The position numbers and the translations under genes were made by a program. A stretch of 64,000 nt of DNA, taken from assembly GCA_029237695.1 (NCBI GenBank), contig CM055266.1, positions 117,837,581 through 117,901,580 of the forward strand. Reading direction: 5' to 3'. The notes under the pieces are model-generated. The model ran no database searches. It was given only the letters and a program-made list of their open reading frames with translations, and was not told the origin of the DNA. Positions 1 to 11,038 of this stretch are shown here, in pieces. The DNA comes from Conchocele bisecta. Taxonomy: Eukaryota > Mollusca > Bivalvia > Lucinida > Thyasiridae. Position 1 is the first letter of the stretch; each line of letters begins with the position of its first letter.

Positions 1-300
1 TTGACCTTGACCTTGAGCTCCTGTGCAGCATGTGTAGGGAATACAATGAAAATATGGATGGTGATCAATGTGTATATGAAGTTTCAAGTTGAAATCACAA
101 CCGGTCAGAGGTATAGCAATTTGAAAAACTCTAACGTAAAACTAGAACAAAAAGTTTAAATTCATTTGACCTTGAGCTTGGGTTCCTGGACAGCATGGGT
201 AGGGTATACAATGAAAATATGGATGGTGATCAATGTGTATATGAAGTTTCAAGTTGATATCGCAAGCAGTCACAGAGATATAGCAATTTGAAAAAGCAGT
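1..300. repeat. Two tandem units of about 165 bp
   Basis: Two diverged copies begin near 1 and 163. Each reads from a TTGACCTTGA start through an AATGAAAATATGGATGGTGA block to AGTTTCAAGTTGA. The same block recurs, often reversed, at 3835-3960, 47100-47720 and 58800-60750, so this is one dispersed tandem family, probably the core of Helitron-like elements. Positions 301-650 hold nothing I recognise. Confidence 0.7.
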
Positions 301-650
301 AACTATATGCTACCCCGAAAACAATTGGGGAGCATAAAAATATTTTTTTCAACAAAAACTAGATATTGTATCCACACTGGGTTAATAATATTATATACCT
401 CTGCTGTAGCTTTTCTCGTACAGGACAGGCCTCAATGAACGGCTTTGAAACTGCATTTTGTGCATCAACAAATGCTTTGGTTTCATCTGAATCTGGGTCT
501 TCCAGCCATTGGTACGGGTCGGCAATCTGAAAACAACTGGGTGATGAGAAACATGCATACAGTCAGTATTTGCAGTATTCTAACAAAACATTTTCTGTGT
601 TGAATATGATGTACCGTTTAGTGAAATTTATGGGGTTTCCACAAATTTAT

Positions 651-1009
651 TATAGGAATGAATGGCCTTTTTGTGGAATTGATCGGGGTATAAACTTGGA
701 AAAGTCGCGGGAATACTGGACAAGGCCGGAAGGCCTCGTCCAGTATTCCCGCGACTTTTCCAAGTTTATATCCCCGATAAATTCCACAAAAAGGCCATTC
801 ATTCCTTATATTTCCAGCATTCGAAATAAATTCATCAAGAAAATGTGTTTATTTTCCGTTTTCTTAAGAATTATTTTAACTGCGCCTCACGGTTGCGGAA
901 AGTAGTTCGGCGTGGGAGTTTACTAACTGGGATATAAATTTTGGACAGAGACTTGCTACGGGCCAATCAAATGTTAGGGAATTGTGTAAATATTTTTGTG
1001 CTGGAATTA
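651..1009. mobile_element. Foldback MITE with 80-bp palindrome arms, copy 1
   Basis: Positions 651-810 form a near-perfect palindrome (TATAGGAATGAATGGCC and its complement at the outer ends). It is followed by about 200 bp that ends in TGCTGGAATTAT, the inverted match of the TTCCAGCA just after the palindrome. The same unit recurs at 57333-57687, and its right part alone at 37021-37156. The long reading frame across 570-905 comes from the palindrome and is not a gene. Confidence 0.75.
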
Positions 1010-1060
1010 TGATGTCAAATTGGTGTCACGTGACCTGTGTACGTCACGCTGACTTCGAGA

Positions 1061-2343
1061 CAGGGTTGGCAATTTCCCGGGAAATAAGAGTATTTCCCAG
1101 GACGGCGGGAAATACCGGGAAATACCGGGAAATACCGGGAAATACTGGGAAATACCGTGAAATACCGGGAAATATGAATCTTGGTGGTCTTTTTCATTCC
1201 AAAATGTCAAGATGAGTCTCTATATTCCCCTATATCTACTATGGTTTATATCTGTGTAGACTGATAAGCCTATAAGTAAAACATTCTGCAATAAAAAAAG
1301 AAATAATAAGTTTATTTAGAGAAAAAAACATCATTATTTTCTAGACAATTTTCTTCCCTATATACAAGTCTATGTAGTATTTGCCAAATGTCTATTTTAT
1401 TGTATATGAGAACACCCCTCATTACTATAGTAACCTGCCACTAATAAAAGCTGCTTTTGGAATTTTGAGAAAATCCCTGTTGATAACAGGGATAATCCAT
1501 GTACAGTGTAAGTGTAATTGTTTTACAACTTGACATGACCATATACAGACCACCTGGGTTCTTATTATACAGTATGACACAAAAGGTGTGAGAGAAGGCT
1601 GACAATTAACAGCCTGTTGTCGTAGTCTGTATGGTTTATTAAAGTATATTTAAAGTCATCAATGTACATGCAAATAAGTAGACATTAGTAGGCTTTTGGC
1701 TAATTGTAACGATTTTAGGTACTGTTATCTCATACGTACCATCGTGGCCCATAGTCTTCACGTTAAATAAATGTCATAATAATAATGCAAATAAGTAATA
1801 CAAATGCAAAGCATAAAACAACAGTACATTGTCAGTCATATAAGATTCTAAGTAGAATATGTGTATGCACATCATGCATGCTAAGATCATTTATTCTCAT
1901 TTCTGACTGAAATATTAGTGTGGGAGAAGGTTGACAATTAACAGTCTGATCATGATGACGTTATCCTTGTGAATTGTATTTAGCAGACACTCAGATGCTT
2001 CTTGAAAATGAAAAAAGTAATTTACAAAAAAATAATACAACCAAAATATAAATGTCATGGTTGCCAAATATTCCACCTGATGAGTACCCCTAGTTGGGAA
2101 TGAAACAGATCTATACATTGTAATTAACCCCTATATCTAATTATTAAGTTGTTGATTGTTTAATTAACTATTACTGAGCTTAAAACTTAATTTAAATTAC
2201 TTTAATTATCAAATAATAACATCAAAATTCATATTTCCCGGTATTTCCCGGTATTTCCCACTTTGGGGAGTATTTCCCGAGACGGGAAATACCGGTATTT
2301 CCCGCCGGGAATTCCCGCCCCCGGTATTTCCCGGCCAACCCTG
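1061..2343. mobile_element. hAT-like non-autonomous element, array-ended, copy 1
   Basis: The ends are inverted CAGGGTTGGC and GCCAACCCTG, flanked by a perfect 8-bp target duplication CTTCGAGA (1053-1060 and 2344-2351). Inside each end is an array of GGGAAATACC-type words in inverted orientation (about 1078-1175 and 2231-2335). The interior is AT-rich with no credible gene. CAG start, CTG end and an 8-bp duplication are hallmarks of the hAT superfamily. A second copy in the opposite orientation lies at 44890-46685. Confidence 0.9.
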
Positions 2344-2485
2344 CTTCGAGAATATCTAAGAACATTCCAGACCGGGAACAGCCATCTACTGTCTCTTCCA
2401 CATTTTTCTGCCAACAAAATTTGGACTATTAAATACATTAAATCTAAAACATATTTAAATGTAAGTACTTTTTCACCAATAATAA

Positions 2486-2967
2486 CTAGATTTGTCAGTA
2501 AGCGAGGCTTACGGAATAACCCCCGCGTGGGCCCATGTGCCCCTAAATATGTAAGGAAATAGAAGTTATAACATATTTCTCTAATGTTAAGTTTTGTAAA
2601 GAGACTTAAGTATTTGACCTTGACCTTGGGATCAGCGGGGGTTGGACGGTTGTGGATTTGGCACAGCATGGTAGTAGAGCCTTACAGGAAAGCATGTGTG
2701 AAATATAAAGCATTTTAGATGAAGGAAATAGAAGTTATAACATATTTCTCTGATGTTAAGTTTTGTAAAGACATTGACCTTGGGATCAGTAGGGGATGGA
2801 TGGTTGTGGATTTGGCACAGCATGGTAGTAGAGCCTTACAGGAATGCATGTGTGAAATATTAAGCATTTTAGACAAAGGAAGTAAAAGTTATAACATATT
2901 TCTCTGATGTTAAGTTTAGTGACGGACGGATGCACGGATGCACGGACAACCTGACTCCAGTATACCG
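2486..2967 (-). mobile_element. Helitron-like element (HINE), minus strand, 5' truncated
   Basis: Read on the minus strand, the element ends in a perfect 6-bp-stem hairpin GTAAGCctcGCTTAC (2498-2512) and then CTAG (2486-2489), the layout of a Helitron 3' end. The body is two or three units of about 175 bp with the AAGGTCAAGGTCA word. The 5' side stops in GTCCGT repeats near 2940-2967, without the hairpin seen in the related copy at 40934-43231. Confidence 0.8.
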
Positions 2968-3380
2968 TATCAAAAAGTCATCCTCCCAAAAAAAAAATTG
3001 TCAAATATTTATTTTATAGCGAAAAAAATATTTTCCTATGGGAATTTAACACGAGGTGAAAATAGTTGGAAGCGGTGTAGTCAAAAAACAAAATTTGACT
3101 CTGAAACCTGGCTAGACAGCTTGGAAATGATGAAAACAAGTTATATTTTGAAAATTGTCCCACAAATAAAAGAAATATTAAACAAATATATATTTTTAGC
3201 AATAAAATCAATATTTGATGGAATTTCTTCAAATAATTTTTTTGGAGAGGGCGACTTTTGTTATTGATGAAAAAGTAGTTACATTTAAATATTTTTAAGA
3301 TTTAATGTGTTTAATGGCTAAATGTTTGTCCGCAGCAAAACGTGGAACAGACAGTAGGACATCTCGTATCTGCAGTTCTA
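2968..3380. other. AT-rich stretch, nothing recognised
   Basis: No coding signal, RNA gene or repeat boundary is visible. A 109-codon open frame on the plus strand and one on the minus strand both look like low-complexity AT-rich sequence. Confidence 0.6.
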
Positions 3381-3490
3381 AGTGGGAGCAGGTCAAAACG
3401 GCCCCTGGTCAAAACAGCCCCGATTTGGTCAAAACGGCCCCCAAGTTTTGGGAATTTAATCAAAACGAGCCCTACTAAAACGGCCCCCTA
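3380..3490 (+). repeat. Solo array end of the GTCAAAACGGCCCC family
   Basis: Five imperfect words of the form GGTCAAAACGGCCCC follow GGAGCAGGTCAAAACGG, which closely matches the left end of the element at 7002-7581. No matching inverted end is found nearby, so this is a solo or truncated terminus. Confidence 0.6.
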
Positions 3491-3680
3491 ATATATATAT
3501 TTATATTGCTTTTTTCCTACATATATATATATCTATTCTTAATATTATTTTACAATAACAATAATAAATGATCTTGTATTAAGAACATTGATGAAACATG
3601 AACTTTAATATGCATGCAATAATCTTTTTTTTAATTTTATGGTTTGTATATCTTATCAAATAGCTTGAATGTTTTTCACG

Positions 3681-3792
3681 GGAGACACTCAAAATCCCCT
3701 CCGTTCATAATCCCCTCTGCTGAAAAATGACAGGGGCTATCATAATCCCCTCTATCATTTTGCAAGGGCTATCATAATACCGTCTGTGGAAA
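3681..3792 (+). repeat. Short array of ATCATAATCCCCTCT words
   Basis: About five spaced copies of a CATAATCCCCTCT word. The layout is like the other array termini in this window, but the word is different and no opposite end is seen. Positions 3835-4010 after it are one reversed unit of the family at 1-300. Confidence 0.55.
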
Positions 3793-4009
3793 TGACGAAA
3801 TACAATTAGTATAAAAACAAATAAATTCAAAGTAATTTGACCTTGACATTGCGCACAGGGGCCGCACAGTTGGGGGTTAGAATGAAAATATGGACGATGA
3901 TAAACACCCATGTGAAGTTTCAAGGTAATGGACGAAGCAGTTGCAGAGATATAGTATAATGAAAAGGTTTTAACCAAAACATTTAACCAGACGTACGTTA
4001 AAAAGTTAA

Positions 4010-5004
4010 CGTTCAAAATGGCTAAGTCAATTACGTAGAAATAATAGGTGAAGGTAAAAAAAATGGTCACATGTTGGATAGTTGTATGTGGTAGGAACCC
4101 CTTGGTTATGAAGCTGTGAAAGTTTGGTGGTCCTAGGTGGTACAGTACCAAAGAAATGGACTTAAACACGAAAATTTAACATTGTAAACGCGAAAACTTA
4201 ACATTGAAAATGGCTAAGTCGACTGCATGTTCTTGTTTCACCCTGATAATACAGATATGTATACTTAGTTCGACACACACATGCGTGTATAGGCAAACGC
4301 AAGTAAACACATTAGAGTTGCAAAAGTGTCACTCCGTATGTCACAGGTCATATGGGAGTTGCATCCCGTAACGTGTATGGCAATATTTTGAGGTCCTGTT
4401 CAGATTCAAAGTATTTATCACAGTCCGACGGACTTTGATTAAACGAGTGTAGGCTGTAATTAATTTTAAGTGCGAATCAAATCTGATTCGCTACTCTGCA
4501 GGGGAATGCGATGGGAGGAACTGTAACTCTGGTACGTACGGTCCGGGAGGGTCACAGAGCTACAGTCTGCAACTATCTTATAATGTAGGTAATTGATAAG
4601 TACATGTACATACATAACATTTTTCATTGATTAATGTTAATTCATTTTAGTAATCTGTGGACCCCATCTCGTTGTGGCCTACATGAGCTTTATAGACATC
4701 ACCATGCTTAGTACTTATCATGCATGCCTTGTTTGTTTCTTATTCCACTTGCGTGTGGACTGAAACTCTTTGCGAAAAATAAACGATTTGTTCTGTTCTG
4801 TTCTGTAATCAATCATCATAAATTAAACTATAATCCTGCCATCCAATCAATCAGGTATAATTATGCTTCACTTACAGGTGAAGTCTTTATTTTATGTTCC
4901 ATATACAAATCATTAATTTAACTAATGACATCACGTAACAATTTTTGTTTATATATTAATTATTGTTATTTATATTCATATTATAACATTTTACAACCTA
5001 TATA
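4010..5004. other. AT-rich intergenic stretch, nothing recognised
   Basis: No gene, RNA or clear repeat could be assigned here. Confidence 0.5.
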
Positions 5005-5019
5005 CTATCAACATCTCTG

Positions 5020-5920
5020 AACAAGAGCTGTAGGAGAACAGCATAGCTCGACTACAAGGGTTGTCGATGCACACATAGCTTGACAAACAAGGTGGCCGCG
5101 GCCTGCATAACAACCTTAACCAAGGTTGACTAAAAACCTTAGCCAAGGGAAATTAAGTAATTCAAGGTTAAATGTAGGTCAATTTCAGATATAGGTCAGC
5201 GGTTATTTATGTACATCACTAGGAGATGAATTTTTCCAAGTATGGTTGCTGTAGGCCCAGGAGTATTCCATATACAAGCTTGACTAAAAACCTTAACCAA
5301 GGGGAAATAACTAAGTAATCCAAGGGTAAAAGTAGGTCAAGGTCAAATATAGGTCAAGGATCATTGATGTACATCACTAGGAGATGAAGTTGTCCAAGTA
5401 TGGTTGCTGTAGGCCCAGAAGTATTCCATATATAAGCTTGACTAAAAACCTTAACCAAGTTTGAGTACAAACCTTAACCAAGGGGAAATAAGTAAGTAAT
5501 TCAAGGCTAAATGTAGGTGAAGGTAAAATATAGGTCATGGGTTATTGATGTACATCCCTATGAGAAAAAGATATGTGTATAAAAGTATGGTGTCTGTATG
5601 CACAATAGTATTCCATGTACAAGCTTGACTAAAAACCTTAACCAAGGTTGACTAAAAACCTTAACCAAGGGGATTTAAGTATGTAATTCAAGGTTAAATG
5701 TAGGTCAAGGTCAAATATAGGTCAGGGGTTGTTGATATACATCACTAGGGGATGAAGTTGTCCAAGTATGGCTGGTGTAGGGCCAGGAGTATTCCATCTA
5801 CAAGCTTGACTAAAAACCTTAACCAAGGGGAATTAGCTAAGTAATTCAAGAGGAAATGTAGGTCAAGGTCAAATATAGATCAGGGGTTATTGATGTACAT
5901 CCCTATGAGAAAAGTGGTAT
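5020..5920. repeat. Tandem array of about five units, 150-220 bp
   Basis: Units share CAAGCTTGACTAAAAACC, TTAACCAAGGGGAA, GTAGGTCAAGGTCAAATATA and ATGTACATCACTAGGAGATG. The array opens with an AACAAGAGCTGTAGGAGAAC segment. Variation is mostly in the number of TTGACTAAAAACCTTAACC sub-repeats. It resembles the internal arrays of the Helitron-like elements in this window. Confidence 0.75.
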
Positions 5921-6990
5921 GATTTCATGCCCATATGATTTGTATATGTTATCTTCCTTGGAGATAGCATATTATGTCACGCAAATTTCTATGGGGGCAG
6001 CCATGGTCGTGCAGTGCCTAAACGGCGAGTACGACCAAGAAAATAGTGCCCTGTGCCAACTTATCCTATGGCGTTTTGGTCAGTCTTGCTTTGTATCTAA
6101 AACTCTACATATATATACTATTCTCTATAGTTTTCACAGTTTTGGGCTCGGTTTATCAGTTAAATGATGGAAAATACGAATCAAGACATTTCGTGCGTAT
6201 GAATACAGCAGCTAATATGAAATAGGCACTACCTATGACAGGTGACTTCATACCAGTTATCCGGACAATCAGTTTATCGGACAAATGAAAATACCTGTTA
6301 ATTAATGAGCGCATTCTTTTGATCCGATATTGCAACGAATACATATAAGTCACGCAGCTGCTTGCTGTTTCCATGCCAGTGTGAAGAATATATCGCCAGG
6401 GTGAACATTTAGTAAAATTTGCTGAAAACATTCCCCAACTCTGTCCACAAGTTGTTTACAACATCAAAAGTCGCGCAGGGGGCACAATCGAATGCGCCCA
6501 TTTATACGTCATTGCCGAGTTGTTCTATAAATACAATAAATTCTATCAATATGGTGTTTTCCAAGAAGCGAAGGGTGACTGATTTTTCTGCAGAACTACA
6601 CAATGCTGTTTACACTCGTTTACAGGCGATAAACTTATGATTTCAATGTGAGAATAGAAGTTATATATATATTATACGTTTGTCCGGATAACTGATTGTC
6701 AATGTTAATTTTGGGGGAATCTTACGACTGATGATCTGACCCATTTTAAGTGAGAAAGATGGCACAGTTTGCTATATAGTTTACATGAGCTGAGAAAGCA
6801 AGACCGAGAATTGTTCTGTGAAAAGTTTATGCCCGTAACTGCTATGTTAAGAAAAATATTATAAAAACACTGCCATTTTTGTCCGATAATCTGGAGGATC
6901 CCTCTATAGTACATTAATAGCCTAGGGAGTTTCAAAAAGTAATTTATTCTAGAGAAAACGTATGGATGGTAATGGGTTTGCACCATCACC
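5921..6990. other. Intergenic; contains a dispersed repeat shared with 35850-35950
   Basis: The part at 5955-6060 (GATAGCATATTATGTCACGC through GCGAGTACGACCAAGAAAAT) recurs at about 35865-35950. The rest holds nothing recognised. Confidence 0.5.
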
Positions 6991-7001
6991 GTACATTTGC
7001 C

Positions 7002-7581
7002 GGAAGCAGGTCAAAAGCCCCCAAGTCAAAACGCCCCCAAATTGGTCAAAACGCCCCCATCAATTAGTCAAAACACCCCCATGTTGGTCAAACACCCCCA
7101 TTTTAGTCAAAACGCCCCCATCTTCAAATGTTTATTGTCAAATATTGAACGTATCTATGGCCACCGCATCACTGCTGCACCTGTTGATGACTAGAACATG
7201 AGTCTGAGAAAACAAAATATGAATTGACTACATTATGACGATCTTCTTTTTATGAAAATATTGGAATATATTTTCTGTAAATATTGTGCTAAAAAATATG
7301 GCGCTTGGTGGGCGGTGTTGGCATAATACCACTGTGAGGTGGAAATAGGTACCATTGGTAAGACGGCTAATTGATTACTTTTTTGCATTTGTATTCAAAT
7401 GCAAAAATTAATCTCTCATTTTATATGGTACCGATTTCCACCACACACTGGTCTTATTCCACCACCGTCCTGCATTACTTCCAGGTGGGGGTTTTGACCA
7501 AAGTTGGTGGCGTTTTGTCCAAAATGGGGGCGTTTTGACTTGGGGGACGATTTAACTTGGGGGGCGTTTTGACTGTAAATC
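7002..7581. mobile_element. Array-ended element, GTCAAAACGCCCC family
   Basis: The left end (7002-7130) carries six words like GTCAAAACGCCCCC. The right end (7487-7575) carries the inverse, GGGGGCGTTTTGAC. Both sides have the 8-bp direct repeat CATTTGCC (6994-7001 and 7582-7589). The interior is AT-rich with no gene. The 8-bp duplication suggests hAT-like transposition. The outermost bases of the two ends match only loosely, so the exact boundary is less certain than for the other elements. Confidence 0.7.
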
Positions 7582-7798
7582 CATTTGCCTCTGGATGATG
7601 ATTGAGAAAATATGCAACTTTCAGTCTTCGCAAGTCATCAGTTTTTGTGGAGATAACATATTTCAGTATTTTGATTTTTATTGTGGCACACGATTTGTAC
7701 TTCATTTACGAGTATTTTTCAATATTTGTCACAAGAGCCTCCTTAACTGATTGTGAGAGGCGGTGATTTGTATAAGTCAACCGTCGCCTTCAGAAAAG

Positions 7799-8332
7799 CA
7801 TAGGCACTTTATGGGATGAACGAAACCGATGTGTTAATGACTCCTATCGCAGGATGTATAGTATATGGGAAGGTGGGACATTTGCCATGTTTTTGTTGTC
7901 GTTGTTTTTTTTCAACCAACGGAAGTGACGTAAATTAGGCTACCTTTGACTGGTTTCGTGATTTATCTTTTTGATTTTGTGCCTGTGTTGACACTGCCTG
8001 TGTTGACATACAACATGGAAAGTCACATTAACATGAACACATGGCAAGAAATAGCCCATATTAATGTCATTTACAATATTTAATTCATGATTACCTATTC
8101 AGATAAGTGACAAAACAAATCACGAAACCAGTCCGTACTTCCGTTGGTTGGAAAATGGTTCCCAGCCTACATGCGGATTAGTAACTTACAATTAGTGAGC
8201 CGGTCAAAGGTAAATGAAGTTACTTCCGTTGACTGAGATGATGAATGCTGTCATTCCTTCTAGATTCATACTAATCCTCAGTGTAACTGGATTATCACAT
8301 CGGCTTTTCGTTCATCCCATAAAGCTCCTATG
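7799..8332. mobile_element. TIR element, CATAGGCACTTT family, with 8-bp TSD
   Basis: The 24-bp inverted ends start CATAGGCACTTTATGGGATG on the left and CATAGGAGCTTTATGGGATG on the right (reverse complement). A perfect 8-bp duplication CAGAAAAG flanks them (7791-7798, 8333-8340). A second inverted pair lies inside (near 7914-7925 and 8140-8152, TTCCGTTGGTTG). No gene inside; non-autonomous. Confidence 0.85.
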
Positions 8333-8354
8333 CAGAAAAGCAGTCAATTTTCAA

Positions 8355-8632
8355 CATAGGCACTTTGTTGTATGAATGACAAGCAACCGTGATATCCAAA
8401 TTAACTCAGATATAATAATAAGCTAAGGTTATAAGGTTAAAGGCCGAGAACCATGCACAAGCAACAGGGTTCCAGGCCTTCACGCGCATTGGTAACTAAC
8501 AATTATCGAGCCGGGCCCAAGGTAACTTCCATTGGTTGAAAAGATGGCTGCTGTCACACATTAGCTTATTATTATATCTGAGTTAATTTGGATATCATGG
8601 TTGCTTGTCATTCATACAACAAAGTGCCTATG
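8355..8632. mobile_element. MITE with about 70-bp TIRs, CATAGGCACTTT family
   Basis: The ends begin CATAGGCACTTTGTTGTATG and are inverted over about 70 bp, leaving roughly 130 bp between. The first 12 bases match the neighbour at 7799-8332, so the two are related. No perfect target duplication is visible. Confidence 0.75.
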
Positions 8633-9359
8633 ATGCCTAGTAAGCTGTGTGCAAAATTATTTCACCCACGAAAACTAGTGACAGTCACGTTTTTGTGCAT
8701 TAATGTAATACAGAGAGATTAAACATTGACATACCTTGACTCCACTGTATTCGTCAACTACTGAATCATCTCTTCTATGTACAGGATATGTATATTTCGC
8801 CATAATTAGTGATAATATAATAAATATGATAGGCGAAACAAATGTAATGATCAATGTGAATCAGACGCTTATATTTCCTTTGGTGCCCAAATTATCGGGA
8901 AATCAAGACAAGTCACCGCCTGTCAAACTCACCGCCAGTTGTTGGACAACTCACCGCCATTTTTTGTTTGACAAGTCACTTCCAATGGTCGGAAATCTCA
9001 CTGCCATTTCCCCCATTTTTTGGAAAACTCACCGCCCGAAAATTCTGACAAGTCACAAGTTTACCCGTTCTATTTTCATGACGTTTTTAATTGTAATACA
9101 GAGGTGTGTTCTGACTAAACGTTTCGTGAAAACGACGCAAAAGTCAGAAAACACATCTGTAATTCAGAACGTCAAACAAACAAAATGGGTAAAACATACA
9201 ATCAAAATTATCTGTGTCATGGAGCAACCAAAGAAGATGCAGCAACCAAATATTTCCGAGACATGTCTGTTTTTCACATAACTCTGATGTTATATGACTG
9301 TCAATTTTGATTGTTGTCCACGTGTACGTACGGTATTACGTACGTTTTTTGGGCAGTGG

Positions 9360-9465
9360 AGATATCTCCAAATGATTTAGAGAGTTAAATAATGCTCGCT
9401 ACAAATGATTTGAATAGTACTCCAAATGATTTAGAGAGCTCTCCAAATAGTTAGTGCTAGCAATA
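9360..9465 (+). repeat. Short CTCCAAATGATTTAGAGAG repeats
   Basis: Three to four imperfect copies of TCCAAATGATTTAGAGAG within 105 bp. Function unknown. Confidence 0.5.
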
Positions 9466-10150
9466 TATATTTGAGTTTATGTAGATTTGGCGTTCCAGAA
9501 ACATGAGCTCATAAAGGAGTGGCAAGTCTATGTACAAAGGCCATCCACATGGGCCCAGCCAGTAATATTCTAATATTGGCTGTCATCAAGATGATTCGGA
9601 AGCATATATCTTTTAATTGTTTATTAATTTCACGTCTACATGTACATAGTAATTTTGTAGAAACACGAACATGTGTACACTTGAGTACGTGTATATAGCT
9701 ATATACGTACAAGTATGTATCAGAATTATATCACCATCACTTCGCCGACTGGGGATTAGAACTCTATATTTGACAACATGGCTGAGACTGTACACTATCT
9801 GTAGACTGGTGGACTAAGGTGCAATCGAGGCAAGAATAACATTATTTTTGCGAATTACATGAACATAAAATACTAGCAGGTTTTCAAATTATTGTTTCGA
9901 GAAAAGTACAATGTATGTTTGTATTTGGCAAAACTATGTTTTTCTACTAGGTCTGTTAAGTGTTTGGACTTTGACTTAATCATGTAATTGACAGTGCGTG
10001 TATCTTTGTCAAGAGAAGAAAACATGTATCACGATGAGCATACCAGTATTTATTTTGAACATAAAACAATAATAAAAAAAACAACAACGTATTTTCATCA
10101 TGGCCCTGTAATAACGTGATTTGATTGAATTCATATGACGATACTATATA
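9466..10150. other. Non-coding, nothing recognised
   Basis: AT-rich with many stops in all frames and no repeat family assigned. Confidence 0.5.
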
Positions 10151-10174
10151 GGACCTGTATATGGGCCTTCTTGG

Positions 10175-10345
10175 CGGAGGAAGGCGACCTTATCACATAT
10201 ACGACCGGTGTTGCCCCATATCAGACTGCGCGGATCTCAATATAGGCCCCGGCTGGAAAATGGCCCTTACGACATATGTGACCTGTGTTGCCCCAGATCA
10301 GACTGCGCGGATCTCAATATGGGCCCCGGTTGAGAAAAGGGCCCA
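10175..10345 (+). repeat. Direct duplication, 77-bp period
   Basis: Two copies of a unit that includes TCAGACTGCGCGGATCTCAA at 10221 and 10298, each followed by GGCCCCGG. No gene. Confidence 0.7.
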
Positions 10346-10569
10346 CTGATCAGAGCATACACTGTTCGCCATTCCGTAAATGGAGTAGCAATAATGACAC
10401 CAGCGGACGGAGTATAATCTAATCATACTGTGTGTGCGCGAAAACGAAATAATCTCAAAATAGTGTCAATTATTGCTATTGTCTAAGGTACATTTTCCCA
10501 TAATGACCATAATGGGCCTTATATTGGTGGAGAAACATTATATTCTAATCGTGATGCTGGTGTTATTAA

Positions 10570-10735
10570 ACAGACGGACGGACGGAGACAGATACAGACA
10601 GGAGGACGGACGGACGGAAACATATACAGACATGGGATGAAATAAGACACACATACGGACGGACCGAGACAGTAGGAAGGACGGACGGACGGACGGAGAC
10701 AGACGGCAAGACACACATGACGGACAGAAACAAGC
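10570..10735 (+). repeat. GGAC/CAGA minisatellite
   Basis: Repeated GGACGGACGG blocks with interspersed AGACAGATACAGACA. Open frames read through it on the minus strand are low-complexity artefacts. Confidence 0.85.
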
Positions 10736-11038
10736 TTAAACCCACACTCTCGCACACGCCGGTTGGAACGACAGTGATATGTGCATAATACGATACGTAT
10801 ATACCTTGTCTAATCGTCTCATCCCTTTGTCATAATTAAAACTCCCGTCTTTACTTCTGCATTGAATACATAGGTAATCCAATTCCGAATCTGTCCATGC
10901 TTTTAATGTATCACTGTTCATGTTTTGACATTTGCGATGATTCCAGTTATTACATTCTCCACATTTCAAGCAGTCTAAAGCACAGTTTAATTTGCATGTT
11001 CCACACGGAAACCGCTTCGGACGAGAAATGAATTCCAT
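10736..11038 (-). CDS. PHD-finger fragment, probably transposon-derived
   Basis: This 100-residue frame starts at an ATG on the minus strand. Residues about 11-60 carry a zinc-finger pattern: CGTC, C-x2-C (CLKC), C (GEC), HRKC and, 25 residues later, CIQC. That is the C4HC3 order of a PHD finger. After residue 80 the frame runs into the GGAC minisatellite and is probably no longer real. Zinc fingers of this kind sit in front of endonuclease/reverse transcriptase in some invertebrate LINE proteins; they also occur in host chromatin readers. No upstream exon or downstream endonuclease is visible. It lies on the same strand as the LINE at 15035-16682 but downstream of that LINE's 3' end, so it is not part of the same copy. 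Confidence 0.45.
   Translation of the reverse strand: MEFISRPKRFPCGTCKLNCALDCLKCGECNNWNHRKCQNMNSDTLKAWTDSELDYLCIQCRSKDGSFNYDKGMRRLDKVYTYRIMHISLSFQPACARVWV

Noticed and set aside
570..905. 111-codon open frame on the plus strand
   Set aside because: It runs through the arms of the 651-810 palindrome, a foldback MITE that recurs at 57333; not a gene.
10519..10757. Minus-strand frames rich in VRPSV
   Set aside because: Translation of the GGAC minisatellite.
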